64,000 nt of DNA from Rossellomorea sp. BNER (GTDB lineage: Bacteria; Bacillota; Bacilli; Bacillales; Bacillaceae_B), in contig JANAVG010000017.1 of assembly GCA_024213275.1 (NCBI GenBank), forward strand, positions 54,589 to 118,588, in the 5' to 3' direction. Of the stretch, positions 52,984-61,564 are shown in pieces (the stretch's first letter is position 1; every line of letters begins with the position of its first letter). The notes beneath the pieces are model-generated. The model was not told where the DNA came from, ran no database searches, and saw nothing but the letters and a program-made list of their open reading frames with translations. The position numbers and the translations under genes are program-made.

Positions 52984-53511
52984 CTAGTCGTCCTCCTTTT
53001 CAATCATACTTTTTAACATTTTTATTCCATGATGTAGTCGAGACTTGACTGTACCAAGTGGAAGGTTTAAAACCTCAGCGATATCTTTTTGTGTCATGTC
53101 ATCAAAGTAGTGCAAAATAATAATGGCTTTTTGTTTTTCTGGGAGCTGCACTAAAAGCTGGCGCAAAGTAAGATGTTCATCATCAAATTCAGAGGATATT
53201 CTCTCAGGAAGTAAGAAGGGAAGGAGCTTCCTCCATTTCGCACGTCGGTTTAATTTGGTTATCATCAAATTATAGCCTATTGGATATAAATACGTTTTAA
53301 TATTACTTTTTCCCGGTTCAAAAGAAACTTTATTCTGTTGTAACTTTACAAAAGCATCTTGAACTAGGTCTATACTTAACTGTTCATCTCGACAATACCT
53401 AAATAAAAACTCGTAAAGCGGGCCCCTTAAATAGATATAAAGGTGTTCCAAAGCGTCCTCGTCACCCTTCTGATATCGAAGCATTAGGGATTGGAGGTGA
53501 TCATTATTCAT
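52984..53511 (-). CDS. ECF RNA polymerase sigma factor, YlaC-like
   Basis: This 175-residue ECF sigma factor has region 2 at about residues 8-70 (DEQLSIDLVQDAFVKL) and region 4 at about 115-170 (LPEKQKAIIILHYFDDMTQKDIAEVLNLPLGTVKSRL with the HTH), linked by a short loop. Length and sequence feel resembles B. subtilis YlaC. Its start overlaps the upstream membrane-protein gene by 8 bp. Autoregulation is likely, since an ECF-type promoter precedes the operon. Confidence 0.88.
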   Translation of the reverse strand: MNNDHLQSLMLRYQKGDEDALEHLYIYLRGPLYEFLFRYCRDEQLSIDLVQDAFVKLQQNKVSFEPGKSNIKTYLYPIGYNLMITKLNRRAKWRKLLPFLLPERISSEFDDEHLTLRQLLVQLPEKQKAIIILHYFDDMTQKDIAEVLNLPLGTVKSRLHHGIKMLKSMIEKEDD

Positions 53512-53872
53512 GCATTTTAAGCTCCTTGATCCCTTTTAGAATTTGTGAAATCCGAATGATAAAATATAAAAATCCAACAAATGTCCATGCTTGAGCCTGA
53601 TTGGAAGTGAATTGAACGAAGGAATTTGTAAAATCCTCGCCATCAGCGATCAGAAAAAATAAAGTTAGGGTATTCAAAGTCGCGTATATGGCAACGGCTA
53701 TTGAAACATAGTCAAAACGATTCCAACGAAAAATAATCTTTGATTTTTCATAATCAATTTTACATTTCTCTTTTCTTACGATGTACTTCTTTTCCATCGG
53801 AATTAATATCGATAAAATAATCGTAATCAACACAGGAGTAATAATCAATGATAGTAGATATCCAGTATCCAT
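53504..53872 (-). CDS. Membrane protein, first gene of the ECF operon
   Basis: This 122-residue protein has three membrane segments (about 4-26, 53-77, 92-113), with a basic loop of ~25 residues between the first two. The RBS AAGGGTGG is 7-8 nt before ATG. Its stop overlaps the sigma start. It may be a sensor or regulator of the sigma factor, analogous in position to YlaA/YlaB upstream of YlaC; this is inference from order. Confidence 0.65.
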   Translation of the reverse strand: MDTGYLLSLIITPVLITIILSILIPMEKKYIVRKEKCKIDYEKSKIIFRWNRFDYVSIAVAIYATLNTLTLFFLIADGEDFTNSFVQFTSNQAQAWTFVGFLYFIIRISQILKGIKELKMHE

Positions 53873-53909
53873 AATAAATCCACCCTTTTGTAATGTTATT
53901 TTACCTCTT

Positions 53910-53936
53910 ATACTGTCATCCCTTTGAAAAGGTTCA
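53910..53936 (-). promoter_or_regulatory. Candidate ECF-type promoter
   Basis: On the minus strand TGAACCTTTT (-35, 53,927-53,936) is followed after 15 bp from TGAACC by CAGTAT (53,910-53,915). TGAACC is close to the TGAAAC core shared by Bacillus ECF promoters, and autoregulation is usual. Confidence 0.45.
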
Positions 53937-54046
53937 TTTTATTTATTTATTTATAATGTGGAATTTATAAATGAAATTTGAGTTTATTTTTAGGAAGGTT
54001 GATGAAATGACCTACTTGTACAATTCCAGACTATGGTGAAAAGAGT

Positions 54047-54321
54047 GTGAAGAAATCTTTTGATCGGAACACTTATGATCCTGTTAAAAAATTGGTTCTA
54101 TTATATGCGGCGGTATCGTATATAAATCCTAAACAATTGTGGGAAGCTATAAAAGGGATGCTGTTATTAGGGATGGTATATTTACTCCAAAATTACTGAG
54201 TTCCTTTTCAAAGAAACCCCATGTAACGATTTTTTCTTCTGAAGCGAAGCATTTAATTTGCCATAGTGACGATCGAGAGGAATTGTTTGAAAAAGTATTA
54301 CGCTTTCTAAAACAAGAATAG
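54047..54321 (+). pseudogene. Broken alpha/beta hydrolase (carboxylesterase-like), C-terminal part
   Basis: Two frames together encode the end of an esterase. The first (from 54,047) reads SFDRNTYDPVKKLVLLYA, continuing AAVSYINPKQLWEA. The second (from about 54,139) reads GIFTPKLLSSFSKKPHVTIF and then AKHLICHSDDREELFEKVLRFL, which matches the catalytic-His end of Est30-type carboxylesterases. The N-terminal half with the nucleophile serine is absent. A frameshift around 54,140 and a 5' deletion make this a pseudogene, not a 60-residue gene. Confidence 0.6.
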
Positions 54322-54399
54322 CGTGACTATTTCTGATACAATTGAAATCTTCCTATATTAGTGGTAAGATTACTTTTAACATCGTTCACATTTTTGTGC

Positions 54400-54430
54400 A
54401 AACTCTTCGACAGAAGAGTGTCTTTTTTTT
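54400..54430 (+). terminator. Intrinsic terminator
   Basis: ACTCTTC (54,402-54,408) and GAAGAGT (54,413-54,419) around GACA, then GTCTTTTTTTT. It lies after the broken esterase and ~220 bp before cshA, so it may close the esterase transcript or act in the cshA leader. Confidence 0.8.
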
Positions 54431-54650
54431 GTAGGGTCATGCCCTGAATTGCCGATAAGGATAACGCGGCTTAACTATATAACTTAACCCTCGGTATGAA
54501 GAAGAGAGAATTGGAACATCCTGTATTTTGAAGCGTCTCATATAAAGGTGTTTGAAATTTTCTTCTGTTTTTAGCCGGGTTTTCTTTATAAAAATGTCGA
54601 ATATGTCAATAAAATAAACGTTTTAATGTTTAAAAGGAGAATGAGAAACA
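54431..54650. other. 5' region of cshA
   Basis: About 220 bp without a supported gene. It contains AGCCGGGTTTTCT and a T/A-rich stretch near 54,586-54,640; a long untranslated leader, common for cold-shock-type helicase mRNAs, is possible but not shown. Confidence 0.35.
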
Positions 54651-56120
54651 TTGACAAAGTTTTCAGATTTAGAATTAAGTCCTTCAACGCTTAAATCAAT
54701 AAAGCGTATGGGATTTGAAGAAGCAACGCCTATTCAAGCAGGAACGATTCCTGTTAGTTTAGAAGGTAAGGATGTCATCGGTCAAGCACAAACAGGTACT
54801 GGTAAAACGACTGCGTTTGGAATTCCAATGGTTGAGAAAATCAACGTTAAAGACCCAAATGTTCAAGGTTTAATTATTGCTCCAACACGTGAATTAGCGA
54901 TTCAAGTATCTGAAGAGCTTTACAAAGTTGGATACGATAAGCATGTGCGTGTACTTTCTGTCTATGGTGGACAAGATATTCAACGTCAAATTAGAGCAAT
55001 GAAAAAAGGTCCACACATTATTGTTGGAACACCAGGTAGATTATTGGATCATATTAACCGTCGCACATTAAAGCTTCAAAACGTTCAAACGCTTGTACTT
55101 GATGAAGCAGATGAAATGTTGAACATGGGCTTTATCGAAGATATCGAATCCATCCTTAAAAATGTACCGGAAAACCGCCAAACTCTGTTATTCTCTGCAA
55201 CAATGCCAGGACCAATCAGGAAAATTGCTGAGAATTTCATGACAGAACCTGAAACGGTTAGTGTGAAATCAAAAGAAATGACGGTTCCACATATTGAGCA
55301 ATTCTTTGTAAAAGCTCATGAAAAAGAAAAATTTGATGTATTGGCTAGATTGTTGGATGTTCAATCACCAGAATTGGCGATTGTATTCGGGCGTACAAAA
55401 CGTCGTGTTGATGAATTAGCGAGAGCTTTAAATATCCGAGGGTATTTAGCAGAAGGTATTCATGGTGACTTAAGCCAAGCTAGACGTATGAGTGTTCTTC
55501 GTAAGTTTAAAGAGGGACGTATTGATGTTCTAGTTGCAACAGATGTTGCTGCACGTGGATTGGACATTTCAGGTGTAACCCATGTGTATAACTTCGATAT
55601 CCCACAAGATCCAGAAAGCTACGTTCACCGAATTGGACGTACTGGCCGTGCAGGTAAAGAAGGAATGGCAATCACCTTCGTAACACCTAGAGAAATGAAC
55701 TATCTTCGTATTGTTGAGCAAACTACGAAGAAACGTATGACTCCAATGAAGCCGCCTTCCCGTAATGAGGCACTTGAAGGACAACAACGTTTAGCGATGG
55801 AAAAAATCGTAGAAACAATCAAAAATAATGAACTTCAAGATTACCAAGAAATGGCTAAGGAAGTAATGGAAAGTCATACTCCAGAACAAGTAGTAGCAGC
55901 TGCATTACGAATCCTTACAAAAGAGCCTGACAATACTCCTGTAGAAATTACAGAAGAACGCCCACTTCCACAAAAAAGAGGAAGAGATAATAAGCGTGAC
56001 TTCCGTAGAGGAGATAAAAAAGGTGGCTCTTCAAGAGGAAGAAGCGGTAGAAGCTACAACTCTTCATCAAGAGGAAAACAACAACAACGCGGTAATCGTC
56101 GCACAAGAAAAGAATCTTAA
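54651..56120 (+). CDS. cshA: DEAD-box RNA helicase CshA
   Basis: This 489-residue helicase has the Q motif with [14 protein letters not shown], motif I AQTGTGKT at 46-53, DEAD at 151-154, SAT at 182-184 and [10 protein letters not shown] in the second RecA domain. A basic Arg/Gly/Ser-rich tail from about residue 445 ([20 protein letters not shown]) binds RNA. CshA works in ribosome assembly, cold adaptation and with the RNA degradosome. The start is TTG 54651, with AAAGGAG 11 nt upstream. Order and neighbours match ydbR/cshA of B. subtilis. Confidence 0.95.
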   Translation: MTKFSDLELSPSTLKSIKRMGFEEATPIQAGTIPVSLEGKDVIGQAQTGTGKTTAFGIPMVEKINVKDPNVQGLIIAPTRELAIQVSEELYKVGYDKHVRVLSVYGGQDIQRQIRAMKKGPHIIVGTPGRLLDHINRRTLKLQNVQTLVLDEADEMLNMGFIEDIESILKNVPENRQTLLFSATMPGPIRKIAENFMTEPETVSVKSKEMTVPHIEQFFVKAHEKEKFDVLARLLDVQSPELAIVFGRTKRRVDELARALNIRGYLAEGIHGDLSQARRMSVLRKFKEGRIDVLVATDVAARGLDISGVTHVYNFDIPQDPESYVHRIGRTGRAGKEGMAITFVTPREMNYLRIVEQTTKKRMTPMKPPSRNEALEGQQRLAMEKIVETIKNNELQDYQEMAKEVMESHTPEQVVAAALRILTKEPDNTPVEITEERPLPQKRGRDNKRDFRRGDKKGGSSRGRSGRSYNSSSRGKQQQRGNRRTRKES

Positions 56121-56125
56121 TTATC

Positions 56126-56161
56126 AAAGAGGTTAATCCATAGGGGTTAGCCTCTTTTTTT
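56126..56161 (+). terminator. Terminator of cshA
   Basis: AAGAGGTTAA and TTAGCCTCTT pair (one G-U-type mismatch) around TCCATAGGGG, then TTTTTTT. Confidence 0.82.
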
Positions 56162-56202
56162 AATGGTATTGATAACGTAGAGAATCTGTTGGAGATCGAG
56201 AT

Positions 56203-56522
56203 TGAAAATTGCGGTGTAGAAAGATGCTTTTTGGTGCCGTGAAAAATCGCAAAGGAGAAAATGGCGGTACGAAAGATGCTCAATGGTGCCGTGAAAAATC
56301 ATAAAAGAGAAAATGACGGTACGAAAGATACTCTATTGTGCCGTGAAAAACCGTAAAAGAGAAAATGAAGGTACAAAAGGGGCTCAATGGTGCCGTGGAA
56401 AATCGCAAAAGAGAAAATGACGGTACGAAAGATACTCTATAGTGCCGTGAAAAATCGCAAAGGAGAAAATGGCGGTACGAAAGGGGCTCAATGGTGCCGT
56501 GAAAATTTACAAAAGTAAAAAT
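56203..56522 (+). repeat. 52-bp tandem array, copy A (about six units)
   Basis: The unit core reads GAGAAAATGACGGTACGAAA, then a variable 10-12 bp, then TGGTGCCGTGAAAAATCGC. The variable part alternates between GATACTCTAT and GATGCTCAAT or GGGGCTCAAT, so the higher-order period is 104 bp. Each unit contains an inverted pair ACGGTAC / GTGCCGT and could fold. The complement of this unit forms the array at 63,607. Confidence 0.85.
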
Positions 56523-56860
56523 GACGACCCAAAAAGAGTCGTAATCCTATTCCCTTACCAATTACCATGTGTTTTCCTCCATAAAAACTGAACCGGATCA
56601 TTCCATGCTATCAACGTAGCAATATCCAAGAAATAGAACGTGGCAAAAGCATGTTCCAAAAAAAACTGTCTTATAGGTGTCAGAACTACTTTATTGTCGG
56701 TCATTTTCTTGTTTGAAAATTGTTGTCCAAGCCTATGCTATTTTATGTACTATTTTCATTGTAAGTATCTGAAATTCCTTGAAGATGAAACCAAAAGTGA
56801 TACAAAATCGTATACAATAGAAAGGTATAGATGAAATGTTAGTTTTTGGGAGGGGTAAGC
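56523..56860. other. Intergenic remainder before ydbS
   Basis: No supported gene. A 26-codon frame on the minus strand starts ATG near 56,574 after GGAGG but runs into the repeat array, and is probably a chance or decayed start. A 64-codon plus-strand frame at 56,640 lacks an RBS. Confidence 0.3.
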
Positions 56861-57340
56861 GTGAATAGAGTACCCAATAGAAGGATATCAGAACGTGCTT
56901 TAACGGTCTGGAGATTATATGGAATGATTTATTCCATAATTATCGGAATTATAGCGATCGCTAGCATTGTTTTAACGATAATTTTTGATTGGCCTTATTG
57001 GATTTCTATAATAGCAGTATTATTTACGATTTTATATGCGATTTTGTTTATTCGAATCATTCCCTACATTCGGTGGAGAAGGTGGAGGTATGAGGTAAGG
57101 GAACAAGAAATTGAATTACAACATGGGGTCATAATTATAAAAAGAACCCTGGTACCAATGGTTAGAGTGCAACATGTTGATACCGTTCAGGGACCCATTT
57201 TAAGAAAGTATAAACTCGCGACCATCACGATTTCCACAGCAGCTACAACCCATGAGATTCCAGCACTTGATATGTATGAAGCGGATGAGTTACGTGATTC
57301 AATTTCTTCATTAGCAAGGGTGGCGGAAGATGATGTCTGA
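56861..57340 (+). CDS. ydbS: PH-domain membrane protein YdbS
   Basis: This 159-residue protein has two membrane helices (about 21-42 and 47-68) and a bacterial PH (bPH2, DUF304) domain from about 75, with VREQEIELQHGVIIIKRTLVPM and VQHVDTVQGPILRKY. The start is GTG 56861, 7 nt after GGGAGGGG. Its end overlaps the ydbT start. In B. subtilis ydbST confers resistance to some competitor-produced antibiotics and to alkali or wall stress as a sigma-W target; that role is from family knowledge. Confidence 0.9.
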   Translation: MNRVPNRRISERALTVWRLYGMIYSIIIGIIAIASIVLTIIFDWPYWISIIAVLFTILYAILFIRIIPYIRWRRWRYEVREQEIELQHGVIIIKRTLVPMVRVQHVDTVQGPILRKYKLATITISTAATTHEIPALDMYEADELRDSISSLARVAEDDV

Positions 57341-58865
57341 GAAAAAGAAGCTTCATCCAATATCGGCGGTTGCCAGCTTTTTAAAACAACTTAAAGAATT
57401 AATTATCCCTTTCGTATTCTTGATTTTTCTTAATCGTGGGGAATCCTCATCTGGGAATTTTTTCATTGACAATCTTCCTTTTTTCGCAATAATCGTTACA
57501 CTTATTTTTGTTCTTGCTTTTGGAATTATCAAGTGGGTACGATTTTCGTACTGGATAGAAAATGGGGAGCTCAGAATTGAATATGGTCTATGGATTAAGA
57601 AGAAAAGATATATTCCTTTTGACCGTATTCAAAGTTTAAACTCAACGGAAAGCATTATTCATAGACCATTTGGTTTGGTGAAAATTAAGGTAGAAACAGC
57701 AGGTGCTTCTGATAAATCTCAAGCGGAAGCGGAATTAACCGCCATTTCCCTTGAGGATGCGAAAGAGCTACAGGATATAATTTATAATGCTAAAAAACAA
57801 AGGAATTCCGGGATAGAAGGCAGCCCGTCTACAACGGAACATGAGCATGAACAAAAGGAAGAAGTTATTTATCAAATGTCATTTAAAGACCTAATGCTTA
57901 TGGCGATCACATCTGGTGGGGTTGGTGTAGTGATTGGTGGGGCAATGTTCTTCCTTTCCCAGTTTAATGAAATTATCCCTTATGAACTGGTTTTCAAGGA
58001 ATTAGAGGAATTTGTAAGAAGCGGTGTTCTGATTGTTAGTGTAGTTGTACTCCTCGGACTACTTCTCGCCTATGGGCTGGCGATTCTTGGAACCTTACTA
58101 GTTAATGCTAACTTTACCGTAAGAAAAATAGGTACGGATATCATCATTACAAGAGGTCTACTTGAAAAGAAGCAAACCACGATACCTCTTAATCGAATTC
58201 AGGGAATTCGAATACTAGAGAATTTAATCCGACAGCCTCTTGGGTATGCCACAGTCCAAATTGAGAGCGCTGGGGGATCGGTACTTGATAAGGATAGTAC
58301 TGATATCAAACTTTTACCAATGGTGAAAAAGAAAGAAATTCAGAAAATATTAACGACGATTTTACCACAATATAAACTGGATTTAGAATATGAAACTGTT
58401 CCGAAACGTGCGCTAAAAAGATATCTATTTAGACATTGTTTAGTCGTCCTACCTGTTGTCGTTGCCTTGCCCATTATTTTTTGGCCAGTTGGATTGTATT
58501 CACTATTCCTCTTAGTTCCGGCATGCTTGTTAGGATATTGGAAATACTTCTCTGCTGGATGGAATATAAACGATCATCAACTTGCTGTTAGGTATAGAAA
58601 CATTGTGCAACATACAGTTTATATGAAAAAGAATCGGATTCAATCATTGGAGGTAACCGAGAGCTGGTTCCAGAATAAAAAAGACTTAGCAACTCTACGG
58701 GTAACAATAAAATCCGGAATTGGCGGCGCTGTTGGAAGAGTTGTGGACTTGGAATCAGAAGCTGTTGATGATGTCTATCATTGGTACCAGCCAGATCATC
58801 ATCCAACGGGAACGAAGATTCATTTCCAGAGTCGCGATGATGGTTCCATAATTGATGAATTTTAA
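57330..58865 (+). CDS. ydbT: PH-domain membrane protein YdbT
   Basis: This 511-residue protein carries three bPH2 domains alternating with membrane segments: domain 1 about 75-150 (GLWIKKKRYIPFDRIQSLNS), domain 2 about 260-345 (GLLEKKQTTIPLNRIQGIRI), and domain 3 about 410-490 (VQHTVYMKKNRIQSLEVTES). The recurring RIQxL/I motif marks each repeat. It overlaps ydbS by 11 bp and very likely works with it in a membrane complex. Confidence 0.92.
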   Translation: MMSEKKKLHPISAVASFLKQLKELIIPFVFLIFLNRGESSSGNFFIDNLPFFAIIVTLIFVLAFGIIKWVRFSYWIENGELRIEYGLWIKKKRYIPFDRIQSLNSTESIIHRPFGLVKIKVETAGASDKSQAEAELTAISLEDAKELQDIIYNAKKQRNSGIEGSPSTTEHEHEQKEEVIYQMSFKDLMLMAITSGGVGVVIGGAMFFLSQFNEIIPYELVFKELEEFVRSGVLIVSVVVLLGLLLAYGLAILGTLLVNANFTVRKIGTDIIITRGLLEKKQTTIPLNRIQGIRILENLIRQPLGYATVQIESAGGSVLDKDSTDIKLLPMVKKKEIQKILTTILPQYKLDLEYETVPKRALKRYLFRHCLVVLPVVVALPIIFWPVGLYSLFLLVPACLLGYWKYFSAGWNINDHQLAVRYRNIVQHTVYMKKNRIQSLEVTESWFQNKKDLATLRVTIKSGIGGAVGRVVDLESEAVDDVYHWYQPDHHPTGTKIHFQSRDDGSIIDEF

Positions 58866-58869
58866 GAGT

Positions 58870-58903
58870 AAAGGGTTGACCTTTTGTGAGGTCAACCCTT
58901 TGC
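58870..58903. terminator. Terminator of the ydbST operon
   Basis: AAAGGGTTGACC (58,870-58,881) and its exact complement (58,890-58,901) form a 12-bp stem 4 bp after the ydbT stop. The T-run is short, and it may work in both directions. Confidence 0.8.
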
Positions 58904-59019
58904 TAATGATAAAGGTGTAAAAATTCATTAATTTGTCCAAACTCCAATAAATATTGTCCGTTCAAAAAAATCTTACAATGTTCGTGTGCGGATGTTACAT
59001 ATTGAGCGCCGGTTAAGTT

Positions 59020-59619
59020 TTAAAACGTTCTTTTCAACCTAGGCAATAAGATCCATCCAATGGCGATCCCTGCTAATAAACCGACGACATGTGCGGTAAG
59101 ATTTATTCCTGATTGTATAAAGGTCATGATTAACCCTATGACTACAATAGGAAGGATGATTTGTTTATTCTGTCGAGATAGCATATGTTTATGGAAGATA
59201 ACCATTGCTAAATATAGACCGAATAACCCGAAGATCGCTCCTGAAGCCCCGACATGACTGTATGTTAAGGGTTTGATCAAGTAGGTAGCAATATTTGCAA
59301 TGATTCCGGTCCCTAAATAAACGGTTACAAACCAGAACTTACCTAGAAATCGTTCTAAAGCAGGACCGAATAACACTAATGAAAATGAGTTGAATAAGAA
59401 ATGCGCAAAACCCATATGGACGAAAATAGGGGTAAGGAGTCTCCACCATTCTCCATTAAAGATATAAAGATTAACGCCCGCTAATTGTTCGTATACCCAT
59501 AAATGAGGAACCAGTGGGATAACGGTCATGCCGTATAAAACCAAATGTATGAAGACAATGATGGAAATGATAGGATAAAATCGGATAAACTGTGAGAAAC
59601 TTTCTGTTCGAACGAACAA
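59020..59619 (-). CDS. ydcA: Rhomboid-family intramembrane serine protease (YdcA)
   Basis: This 199-residue protease has six membrane helices. Catalytic Ser126 sits in GASGAIFG and His177 in AHVVGLLAG. The WWRLLTPIFVHMGFAHFLFNSFSL block contains the conserved HxxxN-type residues. The start is TTG 59619, 7 nt after AGGAGGG. It runs opposite to its neighbours, as ydcA does in the equivalent Bacillus region. Substrates are unknown. Confidence 0.9.
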   Translation of the reverse strand: MFVRTESFSQFIRFYPIISIIVFIHLVLYGMTVIPLVPHLWVYEQLAGVNLYIFNGEWWRLLTPIFVHMGFAHFLFNSFSLVLFGPALERFLGKFWFVTVYLGTGIIANIATYLIKPLTYSHVGASGAIFGLFGLYLAMVIFHKHMLSRQNKQIILPIVVIGLIMTFIQSGINLTAHVVGLLAGIAIGWILLPRLKRTF

Positions 59620-59740
59620 ATTTTCCCCCTCCTACACTTTACTTAATTATAATTGTAACGATTATAGAGTTTAATGGCACTCATTTTACCTCTTAGTACA
59701 GAAACTTATGCTTGTATTTATATAAATAGAAGGAGATGAA

Positions 59741-60097
59741 ATGAATATGATTAAAGGAATTGGTGTTGATATCGTAGAAATTGAAAGAATTGTAACCCTG
59801 TCAAGAAAACAGCCTAAATTTGTGGATAGAATTTTAACGAACAAAGAAAAAGATGAATACATATCATTAAGCAACGATAGAAGAGGAGAATTTCTTTCAG
59901 GAAGGTTTGCGGCAAAAGAAGCGTATGCGAAAGCGGAAGGTACTGGAATTGGGTCTCGTCTGTCTTTTTTGGATATAGAAATTATGAAGGATTCAATAGG
60001 GAAACCATACATTGTGAAGCCACAGATGGAAGGGGTACACTTATCCATTAGTCATAGTAAAGAGTATGCTGTGGCACAGGTTATCATTGAAAAATAA
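59741..60097 (+). CDS. acpS: Holo-[acyl-carrier-protein] synthase
   Basis: This 118-residue phosphopantetheinyl transferase has [12 protein letters not shown] (Asp9-type Mg2+ ligand), [16 protein letters not shown] (Glu ligand and CoA site) and [15 protein letters not shown]. It transfers 4'-phosphopantetheine from CoA to ACP for fatty acid synthesis. The length is normal. The RBS AAGGAGATGAA precedes ATG. Confidence 0.96.
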   Translation: MNMIKGIGVDIVEIERIVTLSRKQPKFVDRILTNKEKDEYISLSNDRRGEFLSGRFAAKEAYAKAEGTGIGSRLSFLDIEIMKDSIGKPYIVKPQMEGVHLSISHSKEYAVAQVIIEK

Positions 60098-60261
60098 TCA
60101 AATGGCTTGTCATCTTTCATAGCATAATCCCCAAGGTTGTCTCATATATTCATAGTGCAATAGGAGAGACAAGGCTTGATCATTTTCTAATCACTTTCTA
60201 TTATCTTTTTTGTTAAAAGGACGGAAGAATAAAGATAAGAAAGTTCATTGTGAGTGACTAG

Positions 60262-60307
60262 CTTTCCCCTCTCTCATAACCGTATCAGAGACAAAAGGGG
60301 TTGAAAG
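60262..60307 (+). promoter_or_regulatory. 5' hairpin covering the ydcC ribosome binding site
   Basis: CTTTCCCCT (60,262-60,270) can pair with AGGGGTTGAAAG (60,296-60,307), and CTCT with AGAG inside it. The AAAGGGG RBS lies in the 3' arm, 2 bp before the ATG at 60,309, so translation may depend on opening this stem. Confidence 0.4.
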
Positions 60308-60308
60308 A

Positions 60309-61322
60309 ATGAGAGGAAAATTATTGATTTTATTAGCAGCCATGGTGACGGTTCTCGTCCTTTCCGCATGTGGAGCAAAGTCAAAAGAAGATGTAGTTGA
60401 AGATCTTAATGCAAAAGTGGAAGATATGAAAGGGTATAAGGCGGATGCCAAAATGACTCTCCAAGTTGGCGAGGAACCGCAAACATATGATGTTGAGGTT
60501 TGGCATAATGAACCTAATTATTATCGTGTCCATTTGAAAAATGAAGCAAGAGACCAAAGTCAAATGATTTTAAGAAATGAAGAAGGGGTATTTGTTTTAA
60601 CCCCTGCCCTCAACAAAAGCTTTAAGTTTCAAAGTGAATGGCCTTCTAACAGTAGTCAAGCGTATTTATTTGAATCCCTCGTAAAAGATATCAAGGAAGA
60701 TAAGGAAGCGAAATTTAAAGAAACGAAAAACCACTATGTTTTCGAAACGAAAACAAGGTACCAGAATAGCCAAATGCTTCCTGTACAAAAAATTAGCTTT
60801 AACAAAAAAGATCTAACACCTGCTTCCGTTAAAGTGATGGATGCAGACCGAAACGCGCTCGTAACCGTTGAGTTTTCTAAGATGGATATGAAAGCAAGTT
60901 TTGAGAAAAAAGATTTTGATATGAAGAAAAACATGACAGGAGCTCAACTAGAGGTTCCAGTTAATGCGAAGGTGAGCGATTCAGAATTTACAGTCCTTTA
61001 TCCAACCACTGAAATTTCTGGTACAGAACTAGTAGATGAAAAGGAGATTCTAACTTCAAGTGGTAAACGGGTTGTATTAACCTATGAGGGTGAAAAATCC
61101 TACACACTTGTTCAAGAAAAATCAGAAGTGATCCCAACGATGACTGTTTCAACAACCGTAAATGGAGATCTCGTAAACCTTGGATTTACAATGGGTGCAA
61201 TGACAGACCATTCAATTCGCTGGACATTTGATGGAATAGACTACATGCTTGCTTCTCAAAATTTATCACCGGAAGAAATGATTTCAGTTGCACAATCGGT
61301 ACAAGGTTCTATGAGTAAATAA
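60309..61322 (+). CDS. ydcC: LolA-like lipoprotein YdcC
   Basis: This 337-residue lipoprotein has an N-terminal signal ending in the lipobox VLSAC, with lipidated Cys21. The mature part is an open beta-barrel of the LolA/LppX/DUF4367 type (MTLQVGEEPQTYDVEVWHNE and so on). It is the orthologue, by position and length, of YdcC, linked in B. subtilis to sporulation and similar to GerS-type germination lipoproteins. It is placed between acpS and alr as expected. Confidence 0.88.
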   Translation: MRGKLLILLAAMVTVLVLSACGAKSKEDVVEDLNAKVEDMKGYKADAKMTLQVGEEPQTYDVEVWHNEPNYYRVHLKNEARDQSQMILRNEEGVFVLTPALNKSFKFQSEWPSNSSQAYLFESLVKDIKEDKEAKFKETKNHYVFETKTRYQNSQMLPVQKISFNKKDLTPASVKVMDADRNALVTVEFSKMDMKASFEKKDFDMKKNMTGAQLEVPVNAKVSDSEFTVLYPTTEISGTELVDEKEILTSSGKRVVLTYEGEKSYTLVQEKSEVIPTMTVSTTVNGDLVNLGFTMGAMTDHSIRWTFDGIDYMLASQNLSPEEMISVAQSVQGSMSK

Positions 61323-61336
61323 TAAATAATTGACAG

Positions 61337-61386
61337 AAAGACTGGACGCAAGGTTGTAAAAAGCTTTGCGAACAGTCTTTTTTTGT
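61337..61386 (+). terminator. Terminator of ydcC
   Basis: AAAGACTG (61,337-61,344) and CAGTCTTT (61,373-61,380) with inner CGCAAGG / CTTTGCG, then TTTTG. Confidence 0.85.
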
Positions 61387-61483
61387 TCATATTTAAGATG
61401 AAGTGGGCATATTCATAATCTGGTGGTATGGGAAATTTAAGAATCACAACCCATTTTTTATGAACAGCTTTCATTTTTTACAT

Positions 61484-61512
61484 TTGACAGTTTTCCATAA
61501 TCGTTGAATAAT
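61484..61512 (+). promoter_or_regulatory. Promoter of alr
   Basis: Consensus -35 TTGACA (61,484-61,489), 17-bp spacer, -10 AATAAT (61,507-61,512), about 50 bp before the alr start. Confidence 0.6.
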
Positions 61513-61564
61513 CAAAGTTATCGTTCTTGTTTGAATGAGAGTCTTTAACTTTGGAAGTGATCAG

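Noticed and set aside
56203..56522. CRISPR-like array
   Set aside because: The unit is repeated end to end with only small variants and no unique spacers, and no cas genes are nearby.
56640..56834. 64-codon frame ahead of ydbS
   Set aside because: No RBS and no recognisable features; likely chance.
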